Notes under the pieces: generated by a model
Databases searched by the model: none
What the model was told of the DNA's origin: nothing
Seen by the model: the letters and a program-made list of their open reading frames with translations, nothing else
Part shown: positions 40,218 through 48,132 of the stretch, piece by piece
How positions within the stretch are numbered: position 1 is the stretch's first letter
Layout of the letters: each line of letters opens with the position of its first letter
Position numbers and translations under genes: made by a program
Assembly: GCA_944324915.1 (NCBI GenBank)
Contig: CALUYD010000001.1
Location: forward strand, 248,001-312,000
DNA: 64,000 nucleotides
Source of the DNA: Candidatus Gastranaerophilales bacterium
GTDB taxonomy: Bacteria; Cyanobacteriota; Vampirovibrionia; Gastranaerophilales; Gastranaerophilaceae
Direction of reading: 5' to 3'

Positions 40218-41423
40218 TTAAATTGTTTGTTTTGCTTTTGTGATTGAATTTTTTAATTCGTCCGCCAAATCTCTTCTTCCTGATTGTTCATAAATTTTTG
40301 TTACGGATTCTAAAAATTTCATGTTTTGTTTGGGTTGATTATTTTTTGTCCCTTGTTGTACGAAATTATTTGTTCTTTTGATATAAGGGCTTGTAAATTC
40401 TTTTTTAGGCTGCATTTTCGGTCTTGGAGGAATTTGAAAATTACCGTTTGATTGAATATCTGTGCTAAAGCCTTTGTTAATTCTTATAACTTCTTGGTCT
40501 TTATATGGGTTTTGTGTGCTTTTTTGATATTGATTTAGTGCAAAACTTTTCTTTAATAAATCTTTATCAACAGTTTTTATTTGAGCACTTTGATATTTGT
40601 TTTGAATATATTCTTGATATTTTTGATGAGCTTTTGTAAGTTCTTTTTGTGCTTGTCTTAGTGCTTCTTGTCTATTTGAATTATTTTTATATTCTTCTTT
40701 TTGAATAGTGATATTTTTTCCCAGGCTTCCTATTTGAACGTTATCATTCAAATATTTTGAATTATTTAAGCCGATTAGAGGTTCTTTATCTTGAGCAACT
40801 TTGTTCATAAGTGTTTTTATTAGAATTGAAACAATTACAAACAATGTTAAAAGAATTAAAATTTTACCGGACGGCCCATTTTTTAATTCAGATAATATGC
40901 TTGAGCTTAAATGATAGAAATTAAATGAATTATCGTCCCATTCTTGGCTATCGTCAGCATATTCAAGGTCATCATTATATGTTGTTGATTTATATTCTGA
41001 AATCGGTCGATTAATAATAACTTTTTTTGATGTATCTTCTTTAATTTCAAATAAAGAATTTACAAAAACCAATTCGGTATTTTGCGCGTCTTTTCCGTTT
41101 ACATAAATTCTTACTTTGTTTTTATCAAGTTGTTTTACTGTAACGTTATCTATATTTGAAACATCATCATAAATTGTGCCTAAATTTTTAGCTAATGTTG
41201 AATTTTTTAAATCAAAATATACGTTTCCGTCTTCATCAACATGGTTTTTATAGGGAACTTGTTGTGTTGAATCTATGCTTAATTCATAAGCATTCGGATT
41301 ATCTTTTGCTTTTGAAATAACAACTGATGATATAACATTTTCATCTGCTAAAGCAGGTGTTGCAATTAAAGCTACAACAAAGGCAATAAAAATATTTTTT
41401 ATCTTCAAGGAACTAATTCTCAT
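40218..41423 (-). CDS. Exported AMIN-like domain protein with one membrane span
   Basis: The 401-residue protein begins with a signal peptide ending 'ALIATPALADENV'. Residues about 30-130 follow the AMIN pattern of short beta strands ('YELSIDSTQQVPYKNHVD...NVYFDLKNSTLAKNL') seen in PilQ and amidases, where it binds peptidoglycan. A membrane segment 'ILILLTLFVIVSILIKTLM' near 190-208 follows, leaving a long Gln/Lys-rich C-terminal half predicted to be cytoplasmic. This suggests an inner-membrane tether between wall and cytosol, possibly linked to pili, but that is inference. It is ended by a clear terminator. Confidence 0.65.
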   Translation of the reverse strand: MRISSLKIKNIFIAFVVALIATPALADENVISSVVISKAKDNPNAYELSIDSTQQVPYKNHVDEDGNVYFDLKNSTLAKNLGTIYDDVSNIDNVTVKQLDKNKVRIYVNGKDAQNTELVFVNSLFEIKEDTSKKVIINRPISEYKSTTYNDDLEYADDSQEWDDNSFNFYHLSSSILSELKNGPSGKILILLTLFVIVSILIKTLMNKVAQDKEPLIGLNNSKYLNDNVQIGSLGKNITIQKEEYKNNSNRQEALRQAQKELTKAHQKYQEYIQNKYQSAQIKTVDKDLLKKSFALNQYQKSTQNPYKDQEVIRINKGFSTDIQSNGNFQIPPRPKMQPKKEFTSPYIKRTNNFVQQGTKNNQPKQNMKFLESVTKIYEQSGRRDLADELKNSITKAKQTI

Positions 41424-41538
41424 TCCTAAATACTCTCCCTAAAAAACTAATTCATAAAAAGTCTATACTTAAGATGATATTAGCTTTGTTATAAGAGGGC
41501 ATTAGTCCTAAGATTGTTTTTGAAAATAATTTCTAAAT

Positions 41539-42012
41539 CTAAAGATTAATTTTTTTAATTAAATTAGCCATTTCAATAGCACTTTGAGCGCATTGAGCAC
41601 CTTTGTTTCCTGCTTTTGTGCCTGCACGTTCTATTGCTTGTTCAATATTGTCGGTTGTTAATACTCCGAATAATACAGGTATACCGCTATTTAAGGATAC
41701 TGATGCAATGCCTTTTGATAATTCAGCGCAAACATAATCATAATGAGATGTTGCACCTTTTATAATAGCTCCCAGAGTAACAATAGCGCTATATTTTTTA
41801 GTGTCTGCTGCATATTTTGCGCTTAATGGGATTTCAAAAGCTCCAGGGACCCAAATTACATCAATATTTTCATCTTTTACGCCTAGTCTTTTAAAGGTAT
41901 CAAGCGCACCTTCTAATAATTTTGAACCTATAAAATCGTTAAATCTTGCAATAACAATACAAAATTTGTCATTTTCTTGTGCGTATAATTTACCTTCAAA
42001 AGTGTTAGCCAT
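41539..42012 (-). CDS. ribH: 6,7-dimethyl-8-ribityllumazine synthase
   Basis: RibH forms lumazine from the ribitylamino uracil and dihydroxybutanone phosphate in riboflavin synthesis, as a large oligomeric shell. The 157-residue protein has '[18 protein letters not shown]', '[18 protein letters not shown]', '[20 protein letters not shown]', '[12 protein letters not shown]'-like '[20 protein letters not shown]' and '[18 protein letters not shown]', normal for the family. AAAGGAG is seven bases before the ATG. It stands alone, with no ribA/B/D/E nearby. Confidence 0.96.
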   Translation of the reverse strand: MANTFEGKLYAQENDKFCIVIARFNDFIGSKLLEGALDTFKRLGVKDENIDVIWVPGAFEIPLSAKYAADTKKYSAIVTLGAIIKGATSHYDYVCAELSKGIASVSLNSGIPVLFGVLTTDNIEQAIERAGTKAGNKGAQCAQSAIEMANLIKKINL

Positions 42013-42115
42013 TTTAATTTCTCCTTTGAATTTAAAATATCATGAAAACATTTCTAAATAAAGTATCATCTTAATTAATGACGACAATATATTTGCTCTT
42101 TGTTAGAATTTTTTT

Positions 42116-43507
42116 ATGAAAGAATTTTTTAAAGATAACAAAGTAATTTTAATATTAATTTTAGTCTTGGGTTTAGCTTTAAGATTATGGAATTTAAATA
42201 AGCCCGAGGGTTTGTGGAATGATGAATATATCGCATATTCCATTTCAATGTTAAAATTTCCTTTTGATTTTTTTGAAGGAATTAGAACAAATTGTCATGC
42301 TCCGTTGCATTATTTTTATTTAAAATTATGGATGGCAATATTTAAAAATTCTGATTATATGCTTCGATTATCATCATTAGTGCCTAATTTATTGGGTTGT
42401 TTGGTGATGTATCATGTGGGCAAAAATTATCAAACTAAAATGCATTCTATTCAAATTGGGCTTTGTTGCGCTTTAATTTCTGCTATAAGCTCATTTTTAA
42501 TTTATTTTTCTCAAGAAGTTAGAATTTATTCAATGATTTTCTTGTTATCATCATTGATTTTGTTATATTCAATAAAAATGTATGAATATCCTTGCAAGAA
42601 AAATGCTTGGTGGCTTACATTTTGGTCTGTTTTATTAATTTTAGAACACACAATCGGTTTTGTATTTGTTTTGTTTAATATTTTTGGCTTAATGGCTTTT
42701 CGTCAAAAAAAGAAAAAAGAAACAGATTTATATATCCCAATTGTTGCGGGTTTAATTTTGTGTTTGCCTTTAATACCATTTTTATTTAGAATTTTTGCTC
42801 ATCCGACTTATTTTTCTCAATGGTGGGCACCATTTTCTTGGTCAAAGATATTTTTCTATTTTACCGATTTATTCTCACCGGTTTTAAGGAATATTACAAA
42901 TTCGCCAAGCAGTTTTTATAATCAAATAATTCATAATGATGTTATAAACATTGGTTTTATAATGTTTGCGATTGTTCCTTCTCTAATTTGTCTTGTTATG
43001 ATAATTCGCTCTAATATTGATGCTAAAAGAATAAATCGATATTTTTTAAGTGTTTTTCTAGCTTCGTTTTTGACAATTTTAATAGCTTCAATTGCAGGTA
43101 AAATTATATTTTTAACAAAATATTTAACAGAATTATATCCGATATTAATTTTAATGGCTTCAATAGGCTGGGCGCAATTAAACTCTAAAAATACAAAGGT
43201 TATGCTTGCTACTGTTTATGTTTTTATGAGTTTATTTTATATTATCGTTTCTCATACTTCAGCTATCAGATTAACAAGGCTTGAAGGTCAAAGATTGCCT
43301 GTTGTTGCAATGCAGGAAATGAATATTCAAAAAAACGACAAAATTTTATTTTTGTATTATCCAAAAACTCATTTTACAAAATACTATAACGATTCTGATT
43401 ATATAGCTTATTCAATTGATAAATATAATTTTGGCGAAGTTTTAAATAACGGAACAACTTATGACGCTTTTTTAGACGGTCATAATTTATATAGAATTTT
43501 TTTTTAG
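42116..43507 (+). CDS. Polytopic glycosyltransferase, ArnT/PMT (GT39/GT83) type; 3' end displaced by frameshift
   Basis: The 463-residue protein has about 11 membrane helices. Its first loop contains 'LRLWNLNKPEGLWNDEYIAY', with the Asp-Glu pair that is catalytic in ArnT/PMT polyprenyl-phosphate-sugar transferases, followed by 'NCHAPLHYFYLKLWM'. It would transfer a lipid-linked sugar to an envelope acceptor. The frame stops at 43505-43507, directly after a run of nine T (43497-43505). An open frame one register back continues from 43495 to 43794 with a soluble C-terminal domain. The true gene probably spans 42116-43794, about 560 residues. Confidence 0.85.
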   Translation: MKEFFKDNKVILILILVLGLALRLWNLNKPEGLWNDEYIAYSISMLKFPFDFFEGIRTNCHAPLHYFYLKLWMAIFKNSDYMLRLSSLVPNLLGCLVMYHVGKNYQTKMHSIQIGLCCALISAISSFLIYFSQEVRIYSMIFLLSSLILLYSIKMYEYPCKKNAWWLTFWSVLLILEHTIGFVFVLFNIFGLMAFRQKKKKETDLYIPIVAGLILCLPLIPFLFRIFAHPTYFSQWWAPFSWSKIFFYFTDLFSPVLRNITNSPSSFYNQIIHNDVINIGFIMFAIVPSLICLVMIIRSNIDAKRINRYFLSVFLASFLTILIASIAGKIIFLTKYLTELYPILILMASIGWAQLNSKNTKVMLATVYVFMSLFYIIVSHTSAIRLTRLEGQRLPVVAMQEMNIQKNDKILFLYYPKTHFTKYYNDSDYIAYSIDKYNFGEVLNNGTTYDAFLDGHNLYRIFF

Positions 43508-43794
43508 ATAGTAACAATAAAGTTATTTATTCTTGGCTTGATAAAAATATTCTAAATTCCATGAAAAAAGGTGAAAAACTTTTTGTGGTTGACTTAGAAA
43601 CCGTTAGCCTTTTTTCAAATACTGATATGAAAAGGATTTTAGGGGATGAAAATTTATATCAAGATACGCCCTTTTTATATCTAATTGCTTCTTATTCAAG
43701 AAATAAATCTCTTTATTGGGCTTATTCGAATTTAAAATATCAAGCTAAAATCAAAAAAGGCTCTTGGATGATTTATTCTTTTGAAAAAGTTTAG
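43508..43794 (+). pseudogene. Displaced C-terminal segment of the glycosyltransferase (frameshift)
   Basis: The frame that reads 'LDSNNKVIYSWLDKNIL' and then 'MKKGEKLFVVDLETVSLF' up to 'SWMIYSFEKV' is uninterrupted from 43495 to the TAG at 43792-43794, and no ribosome site precedes the internal ATG at 43561. One extra T in the T9 tract would fuse it to the upstream protein. It resembles the extracytoplasmic tail of GT39/GT83 proteins. It could be a sequencing slip, a phase-variable tract or transcriptional slippage. Confidence 0.65.
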
Positions 43795-44598
43795 CTATTT
43801 TATATAAGAAATTAAGCAATTTCTTGAAAATTCATTTGTTGCGATTTTATTTAGCGCACGTTTTTCGATTTGTCTTATACATTCTTTTGTTACGCCATAA
43901 GAAAGCCCAATTTCTTCCAGCGTCTTTTTTTCTTTGTTTTCTAGTCCAAAACGCAAAACAATAACATTTTTTTCTTTTTCTTTTAATGTATCAAGGGCTT
44001 TTTTAATATCTTTTTTTAATTCTATATCTATAACTTCTTTTTCTACGTTTTGTTTTTCATCTTCAATTATTTCAGCCAAAGTAAGCTCTTTATTTTCAGT
44101 TAAATTAGCACCTTGTTCAATTGATAAGGCTCTATTAAAACAGTTTAAAAATGTATCAATTTTTTCTTCTGTTAAATTCATCTTTTTTGCAACTTCTTTT
44201 TTAGAAATTTCTCTATGTTCTTTTTGTTCCATTTCTTGCTTTGTTTTGTTGTAGCGAGATAGTGTCTCTTGAATATAAACAGGAATATTTAGCGCATAAG
44301 ATTGTTCTGAAATTGCTTTAAACATTGCTTGTTTAATCCACCAAGAAGCATAAGTTGAAAATTTATAACCTAGTGTTGTATCGAATTTTTCAATGGCAAC
44401 AATTACGCCAAAAATGCCTTCTTGAATTAAATCATTATCTGATAATGAGCTTTTTTGAATTGATTTTGTGGCGATTTTTTTAATTAACGGCATATTTTTT
44501 TCAATAACTTGATTTCTTGCCCAAATATCGCCATTTTGAGCTCTTGTAATTAATTCATTTTCACTATAATAAACCTCAAAATTTTGTAAATTTTTCAT
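43795..44598 (-). CDS. Sigma-70 family RNA polymerase sigma factor
   Basis: The start is set at 44598 ('MKNLQNFEVYYSE', behind AAGGGG), 267 residues; the longer frame to 44646 lacks a ribosome site. Region 2 shows 'LIQEGIFGVIVAIEKFDTTLGYKFSTYASWWIKQAMFKAI', with '-10' recognition Trp residues; region 3 begins 'EISKKEVAKKMNLTEEKI'; region 4 has 'LKEKEKNVIVLRFGLE' and the helix-turn-helix 'TLEEIGLSYGVTKECIRQIE'. It resembles group 2/3 factors (RpoS or cyanobacterial SigB-like), lacking region 1.1. No anti-sigma gene is adjacent. Its leader region is unusually structured. Confidence 0.9.
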   Translation of the reverse strand: MKNLQNFEVYYSENELITRAQNGDIWARNQVIEKNMPLIKKIATKSIQKSSLSDNDLIQEGIFGVIVAIEKFDTTLGYKFSTYASWWIKQAMFKAISEQSYALNIPVYIQETLSRYNKTKQEMEQKEHREISKKEVAKKMNLTEEKIDTFLNCFNRALSIEQGANLTENKELTLAEIIEDEKQNVEKEVIDIELKKDIKKALDTLKEKEKNVIVLRFGLENKEKKTLEEIGLSYGVTKECIRQIEKRALNKIATNEFSRNCLISYIK

Positions 44599-44922
44599 AG
44601 TAATGCCCCTTTGCAACACATTTTTAAATAACACGCTAGTACACAATTTAATGGGATGATATATAAAATATATATTTAATATATCATCTTAAATCATGGT
44701 TTTCAAGAGGTTTATTAAGACATGTTAAGTTGAACTTCATTTTTTAATGAGGTTCTTAACAATTGTAATATTTGCTAAACCCTTTAATTTTAGGGTTTTT
44801 GAGGTTTTTTGTTAAGATATATTAAGTAAATAATACGTATTTAGCAATTTTATACTTTGCATATACTTTATATATACAAGAGAGATAGTAAACTAAAACA
44901 CGAGAGATGAACTCAAAATTCC
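44599..44922. other. Structured intergenic region upstream of the sigma-factor gene
   Basis: No protein gene was found in this stretch. It contains three inverted repeats: GATGATATAT with ATATATCATC (44655-44664 and 44679-44688), a 15-pair hairpin made of GTTAAG/CTTAAC and AACTTCATT/AATGAGGTT (44724-44760), and AAACCCT/AGGGTTT (44777-44798) followed by T-rich DNA. A TATACT box at 44862-44867 could start a plus-strand transcript that ends at the terminator at 44923-44950. The first palindrome lies just upstream of the sigma-factor start and could be a regulator site. Confidence 0.6.
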
Positions 44923-44950
44923 CCCTTTCAGAGAGCTGAAAGGGTTTTTT
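44874..44950 (+). ncRNA. Candidate small RNA ending at an orphan terminator
   Basis: A complete intrinsic terminator on the plus strand has no plus-strand gene ahead of it; the flanking genes run leftward. A TATACT element (44862-44867) with TTAGCA 15 bases upstream could start a transcript of about 75-80 bases. The interval also holds a ten-codon ORF (44907-44939) that runs into the terminator. Ends are estimates. Confidence 0.35.
44923..44950 (+). terminator. Plus-strand intrinsic terminator without a known gene
   Basis: CCCTTTCAG (44923-44931), loop AGAG, CTGAAAGGG (44936-44944), then six T. It lies 2 bases before the stop of the leftward lipoprotein gene; on the minus strand the stem is followed by GGAATTTT, a poorer terminator. 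Confidence 0.8.
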
Positions 44951-44951
44951 A

Positions 44952-45620
44952 TTACAACATAAATTGATATTTTAAGCCTCTATAATCAACATTTACAGGA
45001 AAAACCCCTAAATCTTCAAAGAAGAAATAGAAATATTGGCTTTTTCTTGGTGAAATTGTTGAAGAATGTTTAATAGAATGTTTTGAAATTTGCTCTCCGA
45101 TTGCTTGCAATTGAGAAAACGCGCTTCTATTTGATTCTTGAGCTGAATTTTGGAGCATTGATTGATTAAATTCATTCATATTAGCTGTCATGCCTGTCAT
45201 ATTAGATAATGTAGCGCTCATTGCGCCCATTGCAGCCATGGATGAAGCCTCTTGATTGTTATAAATATTTAAATAGTTATCTGATGTGATGAATTGAAGA
45301 TTTTTTTCATTGTTTGATAAAAGCAAATCTTCAACTTTGAATGTGTATGGTGTTTCATAAGATAAATTTTCAATTTGAACATATAGCGCTAAAATTTCAG
45401 GCACAGGAGTTTTAGAAATGCCTATTTTAACATTAACGTTATCGATTGATTTTTTATATGTATTAAAAATTAAATCTTCGGATGTTTTAATTGTTTGAAT
45501 GTTTGATTCGCTATAATCTTCACCTGTATATGATAAAGTAGCGCAACCGCTTAAAAATAAGGCGCTTAATGCTAAAAAGCAAAATAAAATAGCTGATTTA
45601 ATAAATTTAATCTCTTTCAT
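44952..45620 (-). CDS. Lipoprotein of unknown function
   Basis: The 222-residue protein starts 'MKEIKFIKSAILFCFLALS' and has a lipobox 'LFLSGC' so Cys about 26 would be lipidated after export. The body has a beta-rich first half ('VNVKIGISKTPVPEILALYV'), a Met/Ala/Asn-rich middle 'SSMAAMGAMSATLSNMTGM', and a final 'PRKSQYFYFFFEDLGVFPV' segment. I recognise no family. It is the last gene of a leftward group behind the diguanylate cyclase, so it may be an envelope partner. Confidence 0.75.
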   Translation of the reverse strand: MKEIKFIKSAILFCFLALSALFLSGCATLSYTGEDYSESNIQTIKTSEDLIFNTYKKSIDNVNVKIGISKTPVPEILALYVQIENLSYETPYTFKVEDLLLSNNEKNLQFITSDNYLNIYNNQEASSMAAMGAMSATLSNMTGMTANMNEFNQSMLQNSAQESNRSAFSQLQAIGEQISKHSIKHSSTISPRKSQYFYFFFEDLGVFPVNVDYRGLKYQFML

Positions 45621-45666
45621 ATTACTTTTATAGTAACTTAAGATTGAATTTTTAGCAAATAAACTT

Positions 45667-47046
45667 TTATTTTGCTATAACAACTTTATTTCTGCCTGTT
45701 TCTTTTGCTTCATATAGCGCACCATCAGCGTTTTTATAGAGCATTTCATAATCTTTTTCGTTTTTATATTCGCTCACGCCAATTGAAATAGTTACGGAAA
45801 TTTCTTTTGTATCTTTGATATTATATTCTTCAATATTAATTTTTTTCTTTTCAACAGCTAATCTTAAACGCTCAGCTACAATTTTTGCTTCTTCAATATT
45901 TGTCTTAGGAAGTAAAAATATAAATTCTTCGCCACCATATCTTGAAGCTATATCGGATTCTCTTAATTCTTTTTTGATTGTTTTTGCAACTGTTTTTAAT
46001 ACGCAATCGCCAACTGCATGCCCGTATGTATCATTTACTTTTTTAAAGAAATCAATATCTGACATAATGCAACACAATGGTTGATTTTGTCTTTTGGCGT
46101 AGGATGTTGTTTCTCTTAGGCGTTTTTCAAATTGATGACGGTTATTATAGCCTGTAAGAGCGTCAAGCGTTGCATGTTCTAACACTTCAATATATGATTT
46201 TGCCCTTGTTAGAGTTAGGGTTGCTTGGGATTTAATTTCTTCTAAGTATTCAATTTCTTTTTTTGTAATTTTATCAAAATGATTATAAGCAACAATTGCC
46301 CCATAAGGCTTATTATCAACAATTAGAGGAAATATTCCCATTTTGCCTTCTTGTTTTAGAATGGTTGTTGTTTTTGGGGTTATTTCTTCTAAATAATCAT
46401 ATATTTTATTATCTGAACATTTATTTGGCCAAATTAGCTTATATTCTTTTTTGTTTTTGTTTTTGATGAAAATATAAATTAAATGTTCTTGAATAAAACC
46501 ATCAATCATCTCTCCCATAATAGGAAGAATGTAATCTAATTCATATTGCGTTTGGGTAATTTGAGCTATATTTTTTAATGTTTGATGAAATTTTGAGCTT
46601 ATTTTAACTTGTTCTGCGCCTTTAAGAGTTGAAATATAAAGCGAAATTTGCGCTGTTACAAGCGGAAAAATCTTAAAAAATTCATTTTTTTCTTTAATTT
46701 CTTCTCTTGATTTTAATTTAACAAGTCCTAAAGTTTTATTTTTCCGGATTATCGGGAAATATAAGATATTTTTTTCTTTTTCATATTGGCTTTTTTGAAT
46801 TAAAAAATTATCAAAATATTTTTTGATTTCTTCATTTTCTTCATTTAAAGAAAGATTCTCCCAAGGTTTTGTAAAATCTTTTAAAAGATAAGAATATTCA
46901 TCCATTAAATAAACTTTTAAATCTTCAATAGGAAAAAATATAGATAGAGCTTGCTTGAAGCCTTCTACAAGCATGTTTCTATCTTGAGCTTTATCATATA
47001 ATTTAGTTAATGAATATGTAAAATCATATAATGTTTGAAAATCCAT
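45667..47046 (-). CDS. Diguanylate cyclase with N-terminal GAF-like sensor
   Basis: GGDEF enzymes make cyclic di-GMP from two GTP. The 459-residue protein has about 290 residues of GAF-like sensory sequence (two halves: 1-130 and 165-285), then a GGDEF domain beginning 'DALTGYNNRHQFEKRLRET'. The active-site loop is intact as 'SRYGGEEFIFLLP', and the product-inhibition I-site 'RESD' lies five residues ahead of GGEEF, so it should be active and feedback-controlled. No membrane span, so it is cytoplasmic. One base separates it from the TPR gene upstream, with which it is co-transcribed. Confidence 0.92.
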   Translation of the reverse strand: MDFQTLYDFTYSLTKLYDKAQDRNMLVEGFKQALSIFFPIEDLKVYLMDEYSYLLKDFTKPWENLSLNEENEEIKKYFDNFLIQKSQYEKEKNILYFPIIRKNKTLGLVKLKSREEIKEKNEFFKIFPLVTAQISLYISTLKGAEQVKISSKFHQTLKNIAQITQTQYELDYILPIMGEMIDGFIQEHLIYIFIKNKNKKEYKLIWPNKCSDNKIYDYLEEITPKTTTILKQEGKMGIFPLIVDNKPYGAIVAYNHFDKITKKEIEYLEEIKSQATLTLTRAKSYIEVLEHATLDALTGYNNRHQFEKRLRETTSYAKRQNQPLCCIMSDIDFFKKVNDTYGHAVGDCVLKTVAKTIKKELRESDIASRYGGEEFIFLLPKTNIEEAKIVAERLRLAVEKKKINIEEYNIKDTKEISVTISIGVSEYKNEKDYEMLYKNADGALYEAKETGRNKVVIAK

Positions 47047-47047
47047 A

Positions 47048-48106
47048 TTATTCCCCTAAAAATAATGCTTTTCCCGAGCATTCGCTAAAACTTTTTATAA
47101 ATTCTTTATTAGCTTTGTCGCTCAAGTCGATAACTAATTTTCCTGCTTTATATTCAGCAAGCGAATTTTTTTCTTCTTCCTCTTTTAATTTTTTAAAGTA
47201 GTCATTGTCGTGATTTATGGCAATTTTTTGATTTACTTCAGATAAAATATCATAAATATATCTTGTTTTTATATTATCTCCTATTGTATCAAGCAATAAG
47301 CCCGCTTTTTTAAATTCTTGAGCAGCACCTTCATATTCTTCCATATCATTTAATAAAACGGCAAGATTAAAATGTGCTTCATATTGCATAGGTTCTTTTT
47401 CAATAGCTTTACAATAATAATAACCTGCTTGATTTTTATTTTTCAAAAGTTGATGAATAAGACCTAAATTATAATTAGAATTGTATGATTTTAAAATTTC
47501 TGCTGCTTCTTTGTATGATTTTGAGGCTTTTTCAAGATATTGTCTTCTTGTTGATTTATTTAAGCCTGCAAGCATTGATTTTGTTCTGTATGCTAAACCC
47601 ATATTGTAGTAAGCAACGCCTAAATTATGAGTGTATGATTTTTTGTTATCAACCAAAAACGGAATTTTGATAAATTTTGGTTTATTTGAAATAACTTTTT
47701 TATATTGATTTATTGCTTCATCTGTTTTAAAAGTTTCAGATAAAATAATTGCATAATCTATTCTTGCTACTTCATAATCAGGGCGTACTTCAAGAGCTTT
47801 TTCATAATTTTTTAGAGCTGAATAATAATCTTCATAAACAACATAAATATTAGCTAAATTATACATAGCTCTATAATGCTCAGGGTGTAGTTTAATGCCT
47901 TCTTCATAATAATAAATAGCATTTTGCAAATCTTGTTTTTTAAGCGCCACATCGCCCTTATGAACCCAATAAAAACCTCTTATTTTATTTATTTGACGTT
48001 CATAAAAATCAAAAAACAAAAAAACACTCAAAAGAAAACCTATAACAAGCACTGCGCTTATTACTTTAGCTATGGTTGATTGAAATATTTTTTTTAGTTT
48101 ATTCAT
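47048..48106 (-). CDS. Membrane-anchored TPR protein
   Basis: The 352-residue protein has one N-terminal membrane helix ('VISAVLVIGFLLSVFLFF', about 15-32) and then six or more tetratricopeptide repeats (for example 'LQNAIYYYEEGIKLHPEHYR' and 'YYSALKNYEKALEVRPDY'), with a charged end 'FIKSFSECSGKALFLGE'. It probably acts as an interaction platform on the outer side of the inner membrane. It is between another TPR gene and the diguanylate cyclase in one leftward unit, which hints at a shared process. Confidence 0.85.
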   Translation of the reverse strand: MNKLKKIFQSTIAKVISAVLVIGFLLSVFLFFDFYERQINKIRGFYWVHKGDVALKKQDLQNAIYYYEEGIKLHPEHYRAMYNLANIYVVYEDYYSALKNYEKALEVRPDYEVARIDYAIILSETFKTDEAINQYKKVISNKPKFIKIPFLVDNKKSYTHNLGVAYYNMGLAYRTKSMLAGLNKSTRRQYLEKASKSYKEAAEILKSYNSNYNLGLIHQLLKNKNQAGYYYCKAIEKEPMQYEAHFNLAVLLNDMEEYEGAAQEFKKAGLLLDTIGDNIKTRYIYDILSEVNQKIAINHDNDYFKKLKEEEEKNSLAEYKAGKLVIDLSDKANKEFIKSFSECSGKALFLGE

Positions 48107-48132
48107 TCTTTTTTATCTGGTGATGGCTTTTT

